Below are positions 31,991 through 40,151 of a DNA stretch of 64,000 nt, in pieces. The stretch is from Streptomyces sp. S.PB5 (GTDB taxonomy: Bacteria > Actinomycetota > Actinomycetes > Streptomycetales > Streptomycetaceae): contig NZ_JAQMWP010000015.1 of the NCBI RefSeq assembly GCF_030403745.1, positions 1-64,000 on the forward strand, written 5' to 3'. How positions within the stretch are numbered: the first letter of the stretch is position 1; every line of letters begins with the position of its first letter. The translations under genes and the position numbers were made by a program. The notes under the pieces were generated by a model that was not told the origin of the DNA, made no database searches, and was given only the letters and a program-made list of their open reading frames with translations.

Positions 31991-34138
31991 GTGGCCGACG
32001 GACAGGGGCCCGCGCAGGCGCCGGCGGCCGCCCGGACGCGGGTCGGCCGGCCGCTGCTCTCGCTGGCGCTGGCCTCGATGATGGACGAGGTGCACGCCCA
32101 CTCCGGCGCGGTCTATCTGCTGGCCGCCGAGGAGCCGGTGCTGGAGATGGCGGTGATGGCCGGGCTGCCCAGGGCGTTCGCGGCCCCGTGGGAGCGGGTG
32201 GGGCTCAGCGCCCCGATCCCGGTCGCCGAGGCGGTCCGGGAGCGACGCCTTGTGTGGGTGGGCGGCGAGGAGGACATGGCGCGCCGCTATCCGCGGATCG
32301 CGGTGGTGCTGCCGTACCCCTTCGCGCTGGCCGCGTTGCCGGTGGCGACGGGCACGACGGCGTACGGCGCGGTGTTCGTGACCTGGCCGGGTTCGCATCC
32401 TCCGGAGCTGTCCGACCGGGAGCGGGACCATCTGACCGCGGCCTGCGGGCGCCTTGCGGTACGCCTGGAGCGGGCCGCCGAGGACAGCCGGCCGGTGTTC
32501 CCGGAGCCGGATCTGCTGGCCGGGACCCCGGTGGGCGGGGCGGCCGGCACGCTCGGCACGGTGGAGGCGGCGCGGATGGTGGCGCGGCTGCCGTACGGGT
32601 TGTGCTCGCTCGATCTGCACGGGCGGATCTCCTTCGCCAACGCGGCGGCGGCCGAGCTGATCGGAGTCCCGGTGAGCAGGCTGCTGGGGACCCAGCTGTG
32701 GGCGTCGGTCCCGTGGCTCAACGACCCCGTGTACGAGGACCGTTACCGGGCCGCGCTGATCAGTCAGCACTCGACGTCGTTCGTGGCGCTGCGGCCGCCC
32801 GCCGACTGGCTGTCGTTCCGGCTGTACCCGAGCACGACCGGGCTGAGTGTGCGGGTCAGCCGGGCGCGGGCGGTGGCGGAGATGAGCCGGGGCGCACCGC
32901 GGGCGGGGGGCGGTGCGCCGTCCCGGCTGGTCACCATCTCGCAGGTGCTGAGCCTGGCGGGTGCGCTCACCGAGGCGGCGGGCGTGCAGGACGTGGTGCA
33001 GCTGGTCGCGGACGAGATCCTCCCGGCGGTGGGCGGCCAGGCCCTGGTCGTCCTCGGTTCGCGGGCGGGCCGGCTGCATGTGCTGGGGCATCGCGGATAT
33101 CCGGACCCGCAGGTCGTGGAGCGGTTCGACGGGCTGCCGCTGACCGAGTCGACGCCGGGTATGCAGGCCCTGAAGAGCGGTGTGCCCGCGTTCTTCGACT
33201 CGCGCCGCCAGCTGGAGCACCTCTACCCGGCGCGGCTCGCGACCCCCGACGGCTTCGCGGCCTGGGCGTATCTGCCGCTGATCGCCTCCGGGCGCCCGGT
33301 GGGCACCTGTGTGCTCGCCTACTCCGAACCGCATCCGTTCCCGGCGGACGAGCGGGCGGTGCTGACGAGCCTGGGCGGCCTGATCGCGCAGGCCCTCGAA
33401 AGGGCCATGCTGTACGACGCCAAGCACCGCCTCGCGCACGGCCTCCAGGAGGCGCTGCTCCCCCACTCCCTGCCCCGCCTGGCCGGTGTCGACGCGGCCG
33501 CGCGCTATCTGCCGGCCACTCAGGGCATGGACATCGGCGGCGACTTCTACGATCTGGTGCCCTCGCACGGGGTGGCCGCGGCGGTGATCGGGGATGTCCA
33601 GGGGCACAACGTGACGGCGGCCGGCCTGATGGGCCAGATCCGCACGGCGGTACGGGCGTACACGACCGTGGGCCAGCCCCCGGAGGAGGTCATGCGCAGC
33701 ACCAACCGGCTGCTGATCGACCTGGGTTCGGACCTCTTCGCCAGCTGTCTGTATCTGCGCCTCGACCCGGCGCACGGCCGTGCCGTGATGGCCCGGGCAG
33801 GGCATCCCCCGCCCCTGCTCCGCCGCCCGGACGGCCGGGTGCGCGTCCTCGACCTGGCCGGCGGTCCCCTGCTGGGCATCGACGAGGCGGCGGCCTACCC
33901 CACCACCGAGGTCGACCTGGCCCCGGGCAGTGTCCTCGTCCTCTACACGGACGGTCTGATCGAGTCCCCGGGCGTCGACATCGAGGACGCCCTCGCCGAC
34001 CTGGGCCGCCGTCTCGCCGAGGCCGGTGACGCGCCCCTGGACGAGCTGGCCGACCATCTGGTGGCGGACGGCACGGCGACGCAGGAGCGGCTGGACGATG
34101 TGGCGCTGCTGCTGTTGCGGGCGCGGGAGACCGGCTGA
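31991..34138 (+). CDS. PP2C (SpoIIE-type) phosphatase with PAS/GAF sensors
   Basis: A 715-residue signalling phosphatase. An N-terminal GAF-like region covers about residues 20-160 (MMDEVHAHSGAVYLLAAEE). A PAS domain covers about 185-290 (GLCSLDLHGRISFANAAAAE). A second GAF covers about 315-465. The PP2C domain fills the C-terminus: GMDIGGDFYDLVPS, AAVIGDVQGHNVTAA and VLVLYTDGLIESPG supply the metal-binding Asp and Gly residues. Unlike the homologue at 21840 it lacks a GHKL kinase domain. GTG 31991 follows GAGGAGGT by eight bases; much longer readings upstream are antisense to ramR. It is divergent from ramR with a 301-base spacer. Confidence 0.88.
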   Translation: MADGQGPAQAPAAARTRVGRPLLSLALASMMDEVHAHSGAVYLLAAEEPVLEMAVMAGLPRAFAAPWERVGLSAPIPVAEAVRERRLVWVGGEEDMARRYPRIAVVLPYPFALAALPVATGTTAYGAVFVTWPGSHPPELSDRERDHLTAACGRLAVRLERAAEDSRPVFPEPDLLAGTPVGGAAGTLGTVEAARMVARLPYGLCSLDLHGRISFANAAAAELIGVPVSRLLGTQLWASVPWLNDPVYEDRYRAALISQHSTSFVALRPPADWLSFRLYPSTTGLSVRVSRARAVAEMSRGAPRAGGGAPSRLVTISQVLSLAGALTEAAGVQDVVQLVADEILPAVGGQALVVLGSRAGRLHVLGHRGYPDPQVVERFDGLPLTESTPGMQALKSGVPAFFDSRRQLEHLYPARLATPDGFAAWAYLPLIASGRPVGTCVLAYSEPHPFPADERAVLTSLGGLIAQALERAMLYDAKHRLAHGLQEALLPHSLPRLAGVDAAARYLPATQGMDIGGDFYDLVPSHGVAAAVIGDVQGHNVTAAGLMGQIRTAVRAYTTVGQPPEEVMRSTNRLLIDLGSDLFASCLYLRLDPAHGRAVMARAGHPPPLLRRPDGRVRVLDLAGGPLLGIDEAAAYPTTEVDLAPGSVLVLYTDGLIESPGVDIEDALADLGRRLAEAGDAPLDELADHLVADGTATQERLDDVALLLLRARETG

Positions 34139-34254
34139 GCGCCCGTCCCGGCTCCTCCCGCAGCGCCACGGAGTTCCGGCGCACCGCCTCTCCGCCGAGC
34201 CGGTCCGCTCCCTCGTCCACGCTCCGGAGCGGCCTCGGTCCGGCCGAAGCACGA

Positions 34255-34288
34255 ACGGTCCGGCCCTCCCGCCGGAGGGCCGGACCGT
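34255..34288. terminator. Strong bidirectional terminator hairpin
   Basis: A perfect 15-base-pair stem (34255-34269 with 34274-34288) and a CGCC loop separate the convergent stops of the PP2C gene and the S1 protease gene. Confidence 0.85.
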
Positions 34289-34307
34289 GTCCGTGGAGCC
34301 AGGGGGG

Positions 34308-35660
34308 CTACTGGTGGGTCAGGCCGGAGCCGTCGTCCGCGCCCGCACCGGCGTCATGGCCGCCGGCCTCTTCACCGCCGACCTCCTGGCCGCCGGCCTC
34401 TTCACCGCCCACTTCCTGGCCGCCGACCTCGTCACCGACGCCGGCTTCCTCGCCCGCGCCCGCCTCTTCGCCGGCTCCGGCTTCCTCACCGGCGCCGGCC
34501 TCGTCACCCGCGCCGGCCTCCGCGCCGCCGCCCGCCGCGTCGCCCGCGCCCAGCGTCGCGCCGACCGCCTCCAGGGCCGTGGTGACCGGCTGGAAGAAGG
34601 TCTCGCCGCCGACGGTGCAGTCGCCGCTGCCGCCGGAGGTCAGGCCGATGGCCAGCCCGTCCTGGGTGAACAGGGAGCCGCCGCTGTCGCCGGGTTCGGC
34701 GCAGACGTTGGTCTGGATGAGCCCGGTGACGGTGCCCTCGGGGTAGTTCACGGTGGCGTCGAGTCCGAGGACCTGGCCGTCGGAGAGGCCGGTGGTGCTG
34801 CCCATCCGGAAGACCTGGAGGCCCACCTCGGCGTCCGCGGCCTGGGAGATCGCGACGGTCTGTTCGCCGACGTTGACCTCGCTGGGTGCGACGGTGGCCG
34901 GGTCGTCGTACTTCACCAGCGCGAAGTCGCCGTCACCGGGGAAGGTGGCCTGGTCGACGGTGGCGATCGGCTCGCCGCCGTCCGCGTCGGACCACTCCGC
35001 CGCGGCGACCCCGCAGTGGCCGGCGGTCAGGAAGGCCGGGGTGCCGTCGCCCGCGACGACGTTGAACCCCGCGGAGCAGCGGGCGCCGCCGGCGAAGATG
35101 GCGTCGCCGCCGGAGAGGAAGGTCTTGAAGGTGCCCGCCGACTTCTTGATGGTCGCCATGCCGGAGCCGAGGGTGTCGACGGTCGACTCCAGCTGGTCCC
35201 ACTTGGCGCCGGTGACCGTGCTGTCGGCGGTGACCAGGATCTTGTTCGTCCTGGGGTCGACGGCCCACGCGGTGCCGGGGATGGTCGCGTCGGTCTTCAG
35301 GGTCTGCGCGCCGGCTGCGAGTTCGGCGAGGCTGTTGTCGACCTCGCGTATCTGCGCGCCGGCCTTCTTCGCCTGCACGATGACGTTGTTGTTGTCGCCC
35401 GATATGACGTTGACGACGAGCTGCTGCTGCTCCGCGTCGTAGTACGAACCGGCGAAGGCCTCACCGAGCAGTTCGGCGAGCTGCGAGGCGAGGTCCGAGG
35501 CGTCCGACGCCTTCAGGGTCTTGGGGGCGGCGGCCTGCCCCGAGGAGGCGCCGTCCTGGCCCGCGTTGGCCTGCGGCAGAAGAATCGCGGCTGCTCCGAG
35601 CGCCATCACGCCGCCCGCTGCGATCGCGGCCTTGCGCTTGGGAATTCGCTTGTGACTCAA
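34308..35660 (-). CDS. Secreted S1 (streptogrisin-like) protease with repetitive acidic tail
   Basis: A 450-residue secreted chymotrypsin-fold protease. A signal peptide covers residues 1-33, and a propeptide-like region spans about 50-185. The mature domain carries the triad His215 (FLTAGHCG), Asp245 (GDGDFALVKY) and Ser326 (CAEPGDSGGSLF), with paired cysteines around His, before the Ser motif and at GDCTVGG. Residues 371-450 are an unusual Gly/Glu/Ala tail made of GAGEEA and GGQEVGGEEA repeats. The start is TTG 35660, with GGAGG nine bases upstream. The tail is strongly acidic and probably disordered; it might bind cations or keep the enzyme at the wall. Confidence 0.9.
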   Translation of the reverse strand: MSHKRIPKRKAAIAAGGVMALGAAAILLPQANAGQDGASSGQAAAPKTLKASDASDLASQLAELLGEAFAGSYYDAEQQQLVVNVISGDNNNVIVQAKKAGAQIREVDNSLAELAAGAQTLKTDATIPGTAWAVDPRTNKILVTADSTVTGAKWDQLESTVDTLGSGMATIKKSAGTFKTFLSGGDAIFAGGARCSAGFNVVAGDGTPAFLTAGHCGVAAAEWSDADGGEPIATVDQATFPGDGDFALVKYDDPATVAPSEVNVGEQTVAISQAADAEVGLQVFRMGSTTGLSDGQVLGLDATVNYPEGTVTGLIQTNVCAEPGDSGGSLFTQDGLAIGLTSGGSGDCTVGGETFFQPVTTALEAVGATLGAGDAAGGGAEAGAGDEAGAGEEAGAGEEAGAGEEAGVGDEVGGQEVGGEEAGGQEVGGEEAGGHDAGAGADDGSGLTHQ

Positions 35661-35849
35661 ACTTCTCGACCTCCTGAAGGGCGGGGTCAGTGCCGCCGGT
35701 CGTCGGCGGCTCGTCGGGGCGCCTGGATGGCAGGAGGTACGCAGGAGTCACGTGGGGTGTTCAATTCCGTTTCCTGGCAATCTCTTTGCACGGCATCGAA
35801 TCGGCCAGGGTCCGCGTCCGGCGGGCCGGCGCCGGGAACAATCGCCCAT

Positions 35850-36263
35850 ATGACGATGACGACCGCCGAAGCCGACAAGATCCTCGCCGACAACTTCGCC
35901 CCTTGGGTCCTCGAACTGGGTCTGTCGGTCCAGTCCCTGGGCGACCGCCGCGCCACCCTGCGTCTGCCCTGGTCGGACCGGCTGTCGAGGGAGGGCGGAG
36001 GGCTGTCGGGGCAGGCGCTGATGGCCGCCGCGGACACCGCGACCGTGATCGCCGTGTCGGCGGCGCGAGGGGCTTACGGACCCATGACGACGGTGCAGCA
36101 GTCGACGTCGTTCCAGCGGGCGGTGACCGGTTCGGATGTCCTGATCGAAGCGGTCGTCACCAAACTGGGCCGGCGCATGGCGTTCGCCGACATCACGATG
36201 ACCGATGAGGAGTCGGGTGAACTCGCGGCACACGCGAGCACGGTCTACGCACTTCTGGGCTGA
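35850..36263 (+). CDS. PaaI-type hotdog-fold thioesterase
   Basis: A 137-residue hotdog-fold acyl-CoA thioesterase of the PaaI family. RATLRLPWSDRLSREGGGLSGQALMAAADTA contains the helix region with the acidic catalytic residue in the family position (the Asp of AAADTA). The later strands TTVQQSTSFQRAVTGSDVLI and MAFADITMTDEESGELAAH are typical. Start ATG 35850 is preceded by a weak site only. It stands alone, divergent from the protease. The substrate acyl-CoA is unknown. Confidence 0.82.
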   Translation: MTMTTAEADKILADNFAPWVLELGLSVQSLGDRRATLRLPWSDRLSREGGGLSGQALMAAADTATVIAVSAARGAYGPMTTVQQSTSFQRAVTGSDVLIEAVVTKLGRRMAFADITMTDEESGELAAHASTVYALLG

Positions 36264-36269
36264 CCCAGC

Positions 36270-36327
36270 CCTGAACCGATCCTGACCCGGTCCTGAACCG
36301 ATCCTGACCCGGTCCTGACACGGTCCG
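36270..36327 (+). repeat. 22-base tandem repeat downstream of thioesterase gene
   Basis: CCTGAACCGATCCTGACCCG plus GT occurs twice exactly (36270-36291 and 36292-36313), followed by a degenerate third copy. Each unit is itself two 11-base halves (CCTGAACCGAT/CCTGACCCGGT). Confidence 0.8.
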
Positions 36328-36762
36328 CGATCGATCGACAGCGGTCCGTTCCGAACTCGGCTCCGAATCCTGGCTTCAGGGAATCTGCACATCCAATGCT
36401 CAACGAAGTCACCGGAGACGACGGTTCTGCACAAGCCCGCGCGCCCCCTCATGTCATTGGGGCGGGAGTGTCGGATTCACTTCCCGGGGCGCAAGAGCGC
36501 GTATGAACGGAAGAAGTGCCGACTGTGAAGATGTCGGCAGCGGGACGTGCGCAGGCCTCCACCGTTGGGCACTTCTGGGGCTCAAGTGTCCTGGTGGGGC
36601 GGTTGGTTGATTGGAAGCGCGGGCTCGCCGCGTGCTTTGATCCATCGCACCGCAGGGGCCGCACAGGGCTCCGGCAACGGCGCCCGGCGCCTGCGGTCGC
36701 GGCCGTCCCCACAGGGGTCACCGCTCCCCCTTGTGAATATCCATATGAAGGGAAGTTCCATC
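36328..36762 (+). promoter_or_regulatory. Leader region of the NHLP-type peptide operon
   Basis: There are no genes in these 435 bases. They include a 9-base inverted repeat AGAAGTGCC (36512-36520) and GGCACTTCT (36568-36576) around a 47-base spacer, and a small hairpin CGCCCC/GGGGCG near 36450. AT-richer sequence lies near 36600-36650 and again at 36733-36762 just before the precursor gene. The promoter could not be placed with confidence. Confidence 0.35.
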
Positions 36763-36978
36763 ATGAACTCCACCCCCCAGGTTGAGACCGTCGAGATCTC
36801 CGACGCCGAGCTCGACAACGTCTCCGGCGGCCTGCAGCTGAACGCCCTGGGCACCGTCACCGGCCTGGTGGACAGCGTCGCCCCGGTTTCCGGCCTGGTC
36901 GACACGGTCGTCGGCACGGTCGAGGGCACCACCGGCCTCTCCGTGGCCCCGGTCACGAACCTGGTTGCCGGTCTCTGA
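36763..36978 (+). CDS. Double-glycine leader peptide precursor without cysteine
   Basis: A 71-residue peptide. The leader MNSTPQVETVEISDAELDNV-SGG ends in a double glycine (residues 22-23), preceded by the hydrophobic/acidic ELDNVSGG pattern recognised by C39 peptidases. The remaining 48 residues are hydrophobic and repetitive (ALGTVTGLVDSVAPVSGLVD, then TVVGTVEGTTGLSVAPVTNL). They contain no Cys, Lys, Arg, His or aromatic residue. Similar short proteins are sometimes labelled type A2 lanthipeptides, but with no Cys there can be no lanthionine ring. AAGGGAA precedes ATG 36763. It is first in an operon with an adaptor and two NHLP-family transporters. The function is unknown; a secreted, possibly membrane-active or self-assembling peptide is likely. 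Confidence 0.85.
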   Translation: MNSTPQVETVEISDAELDNVSGGLQLNALGTVTGLVDSVAPVSGLVDTVVGTVEGTTGLSVAPVTNLVAGL

Positions 36979-36990
36979 TCGCAGCTCGTG

Positions 36991-37031
36991 CCGAGAGTCC
37001 CGGAGCCGTTTCCCGGCTCCGGGACTCTCGG
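36991..37031 (+). terminator. Very strong hairpin between precursor and export genes
   Basis: A perfect 18-base-pair stem (36991-37008 with 37014-37031) and a TTTCC loop begin 12 bases after the precursor stop. It probably acts as a partial terminator or 3' stabiliser, raising precursor mRNA over transporter mRNA. Confidence 0.88.
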
Positions 37032-37124
37032 ATGCCGTCAGAAAGACGGCTGTCATGAATCAACCGGCTCCTTCGGGCCGGTCCCTTGTCGTTTTCAGGT
37101 GTCGTTTCAGGTGAGGGAAAGTCC

Positions 37125-37931
37125 GTGCAGTTCCGCCAACAGGCCCTCGCCAAGCTCCAGTCGCCCGAGGAGCTGGACCTTCCGGTGCGGTTCGCGCGCC
37201 CCCAGGGCTGGCTCGCGCTCTCCGTCACCGTGGTCGTCATGGCCGCCGCATCCGTGTGGGCGGTGACCGGCTCGGTCGCCTCCACCGTGAGCGCGTCGGC
37301 GATCCTCACCCACGGGCAGGGCAGTTACATCCTGCAGAGCCCCGTCGCCGGACAGGTCACCGCGGTCCTCGCCGAGCAGGGCGAGCGGCTGCCGGCCGAC
37401 TCCCCCGTGCTGAAGGTGCGCACCGCCGACGGCGACGCCGTGGTCCGCTCGGTCGCCGCGGGCCGGGTCACCGCGCTCGCCGCCACGATCGGGCAGATCA
37501 TCCAGACCGGAGCGAACGTGGCCGCCGTGGAGAAGGTCGCGCACACCAAGGACCCCTTGTACGCCACCGTGTACGTGCCCGCCGAGAACGCGGCCTCCAT
37601 CCCCGCGAACGCCGCCGTCGACCTCACCGTCTCCTCGGTCCCCACCCAGGAGTACGGCGTGCTGCGCGGCCATGTGAAGTCGGTGGACCGCTCCGCCCAG
37701 TCGGCACAGCAGATCGCCGCGTTCCTCGGGGACGGCCAGCTCGGCGAGCAGTTCACCAAGGACGGCAGGCCGGTCGCCGTGCTCGTGAAGCTGGACAGGT
37801 CGTCCGCCACGAAGAGCGGCTACAAGTGGTCGTCCAAGGACGGGCCGCCGTTCGCCCTCACCTCCATGACCCTCGCCAAGGGTTCCATCCGGCTGGCCGA
37901 CCAGCGCCCCGTCGATTGGCTGCTGCCGTGA
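37125..37931 (+). CDS. HlyD-family membrane-fusion/adaptor protein
   Basis: A 268-residue secretion adaptor. Residues about 25-50 are a single N-terminal transmembrane helix (WLALSVTVVVMAAASVWAV). A biotinyl-lipoyl-like HlyD domain follows (SYILQSPVAGQVTAVLAEQG, then VVRSVAAGRVTALAATIGQI) and a beta-rich tail. Adaptors of this type accompany NHLP/NHLM bacteriocin export systems. GTG 37125 follows GAGGGAAA at normal spacing. The stop overlaps the next start (GTGA), so translation is coupled to the peptidase-transporter. Confidence 0.88.
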   Translation: MQFRQQALAKLQSPEELDLPVRFARPQGWLALSVTVVVMAAASVWAVTGSVASTVSASAILTHGQGSYILQSPVAGQVTAVLAEQGERLPADSPVLKVRTADGDAVVRSVAAGRVTALAATIGQIIQTGANVAAVEKVAHTKDPLYATVYVPAENAASIPANAAVDLTVSSVPTQEYGVLRGHVKSVDRSAQSAQQIAAFLGDGQLGEQFTKDGRPVAVLVKLDRSSATKSGYKWSSKDGPPFALTSMTLAKGSIRLADQRPVDWLLP

Positions 37932-40150
37932 GCACCACAGAGGAAGTCCGCAGCAGACGCCGTTCGGCTCCGCCCAAGCGCCCGGTGCCCAAGGGCAAGG
38001 CCAAGACCGTCCGGACGCCCACCGTCCTGCAGATGGAGGCCGTCGAGTGCGGCGCCGCCTCCCTCGCGATGGTCCTCGGCCACTTCGGCAAGCACGTCCC
38101 GCTCGAGGAGCTGCGCATCGCGTGCGGTGTCTCGCGCGACGGCTCCCGCGCGAGCAACCTCCTGAAGGCGGCCCGCAGTTACGGCCTCACGGCCAAGGGC
38201 ATGCAGATGGACACGGCCGCCCTCGCCGAGGTGAAGACGCCGGCCGTGCTGTTCTGGGAGTTCAACCACTACGTCGTCTACGACGGCATGGGCCGCCGCT
38301 TCGGCCGCCGCGGGGTGTACATCAACGACCCCGGCAAGGGCCGCCGGTTCGTGCCCATGGAGGACTTCGACTCCAGCTTCACCGGTGTCGTGCTGATCAT
38401 GGAGCCGGGCGACGGCTTCACCAAGGGCGGCCGCAAGCCGGGCGTGCTCGGCGCGATGCCGGCCCGGCTGCGCGGCACCGCGGGCACGATGCCGGCCGCG
38501 GTGCTGGCGAGTCTGCTCCTGGTGCTGGTCGGCGCGGCGGTGCCCGCGCTGAGCCGGACGTACATCGACATGTTCCTCATCGGGGGGCAGACCTCGCTGC
38601 TCGGCGTGCTGTTCGCGTCGATGGGGACGTGCGTCCTGCTGACCCTGGTACTGACCTGGCTGCAGCAGGCGAACCTGCTGCGCGGCCGCATCATCTCCTC
38701 CACCCTCTCCAGCGCCCGCTTCCTGCGCCATCTGCTGCGGCTGCCAGTGACGTTCTTCTCCCAGCGCAGCCCGGCCGACCTGGTGCAGCGCCTCCAGTCG
38801 AACGACGCGGTGGCCGAGACCCTGGCCCGTGACCTCGCGGCGGCGGGCGTGGACGCGGTGGTCGTCGTCCTGTACGCGGTCCTGCTGTACACCTACGACC
38901 CGCAGCTCACGTTCGTCGGCATCGGTGTCGCGCTCCTCAACATCGTCGCCATGCGGGTCGTCATCCGGCTGCGGGCCACCCGTACCGCGAAACTGCGCGC
39001 GGACAGCGCCCGTCTCACCAACACCGCCTACACGGGCCTGCAGTTGATCGAGACGATGAAGGCGACCGGCGGTGAGGACGGCTACTTCCGCAAGTGGGCG
39101 GGACAGCACGCCACGACGCTGGAGGAGCAGCAGCGGCTGGGCGTGCCGAGCGCCTGGCTGGGTGTCGTCGCCCCGACCCTCGCGTCGCTCAACAGCGCGC
39201 TGATCCTGTGGATCGGGGGCATGCGGGCGGTCGAGGGCGGCATCTCGGTCGGTCTGCTGGTGGCCTTCCAGGCGCTGGTCACCCGCTTCACCGCCCCGAT
39301 CACCCGCCTCAACGGGGTCGCGGGCCGCATCCAGGACTTCGCGGCGGACGTGGCCCGGCTGAAGGACGTCGAGAACTTCCAGGCCGACCCGCTCTACGGC
39401 CGCCCCGGCGCCGACGAGTCGACACGCCGTCTGCACGGGCATGTCGAGCTGCAGAACATCAGCTTCGGCTACAACCCGCTCGACAAGCCCCTGTTGACCG
39501 GCTTCGACCTGACGGTCGGCCCCGGCCAGCAGGTGGCGCTGGTCGGCGGCTCGGGCAGCGGCAAGTCCACGGTGTCCCGGCTGATCTCGGGCCTGTACGC
39601 GCCCTGGGAGGGCGTGATCCGTATCGACGGACAGCGCCTGGAGGACATCCCGCGCGGCGCCCTCGCCTCCTCGGTCTCCTTCGTCGACCAGGACGTCTTC
39701 CTCTTCGAGGGCTCGGTGCGCGACAACGTGGCGCTGTGGGACCCGTCGATTCCGGACGAAGCGGTGGTCGAGGCCCTGAAGGACGCCGCTCTCCACGACG
39801 TCGTGATGCGCCGCCCCGGAGGCATCCGGAGCCGGGTCGAGCAGGACGGCCGCAACTTCTCCGGCGGTCAGCGCCAACGCCTGGAGATCGCCAGGGCGTT
39901 GGTCCGCCGCCCCAGCATCCTCGTCCTCGACGAGGTGACGAGCGCGCTGGACGCCGAGACCGAGCAGATCGTGATGGACAACCTGCGGCGGCGCGGCTGC
40001 GCCTGTGTGGTGATCGCCCACCGGCTGAGCACCGTGCGCGACAGCGACGAGATCGTCGTGCTCGAGCACGGCACGATCGTGGAACGCGGACGGCACGAGG
40101 AGCTGGTGGCGTACGGCGGGGCGTACGCGGCACTGGTCAGGGAGCGATGA
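37928..40150 (+). CDS. NHLP-family ABC exporter with C39 peptidase domain
   Basis: A 740-residue peptidase-permease-ATPase that should cleave the double-glycine leader and export the peptide. The C39 peptidase has Cys41 (LQMEAVECGAASLAMVLG), His114 (EFNHYVVYDG) and Asp134 (YINDPGKG), so the catalytic triad is complete. About six membrane helices lie between residues 185 and 465. The ATPase has Walker A GGSGSGKSTV, signature FSGGQRQRLE, Walker B ILVLDEVTSALD and the switch His in VIAHRLS. Coupling to the HlyD gene and a one-base gap to the next transporter show a single operon. Confidence 0.94.
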   Translation: MSTTEEVRSRRRSAPPKRPVPKGKAKTVRTPTVLQMEAVECGAASLAMVLGHFGKHVPLEELRIACGVSRDGSRASNLLKAARSYGLTAKGMQMDTAALAEVKTPAVLFWEFNHYVVYDGMGRRFGRRGVYINDPGKGRRFVPMEDFDSSFTGVVLIMEPGDGFTKGGRKPGVLGAMPARLRGTAGTMPAAVLASLLLVLVGAAVPALSRTYIDMFLIGGQTSLLGVLFASMGTCVLLTLVLTWLQQANLLRGRIISSTLSSARFLRHLLRLPVTFFSQRSPADLVQRLQSNDAVAETLARDLAAAGVDAVVVVLYAVLLYTYDPQLTFVGIGVALLNIVAMRVVIRLRATRTAKLRADSARLTNTAYTGLQLIETMKATGGEDGYFRKWAGQHATTLEEQQRLGVPSAWLGVVAPTLASLNSALILWIGGMRAVEGGISVGLLVAFQALVTRFTAPITRLNGVAGRIQDFAADVARLKDVENFQADPLYGRPGADESTRRLHGHVELQNISFGYNPLDKPLLTGFDLTVGPGQQVALVGGSGSGKSTVSRLISGLYAPWEGVIRIDGQRLEDIPRGALASSVSFVDQDVFLFEGSVRDNVALWDPSIPDEAVVEALKDAALHDVVMRRPGGIRSRVEQDGRNFSGGQRQRLEIARALVRRPSILVLDEVTSALDAETEQIVMDNLRRRGCACVVIAHRLSTVRDSDEIVVLEHGTIVERGRHEELVAYGGAYAALVRER

Positions 40151-40151
40151 G

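Noticed and set aside
36763..36978. Annotation of the NHLP peptide as a lanthipeptide
   Set aside because: There is no Cys in the peptide and no dehydratase or cyclase in the operon.
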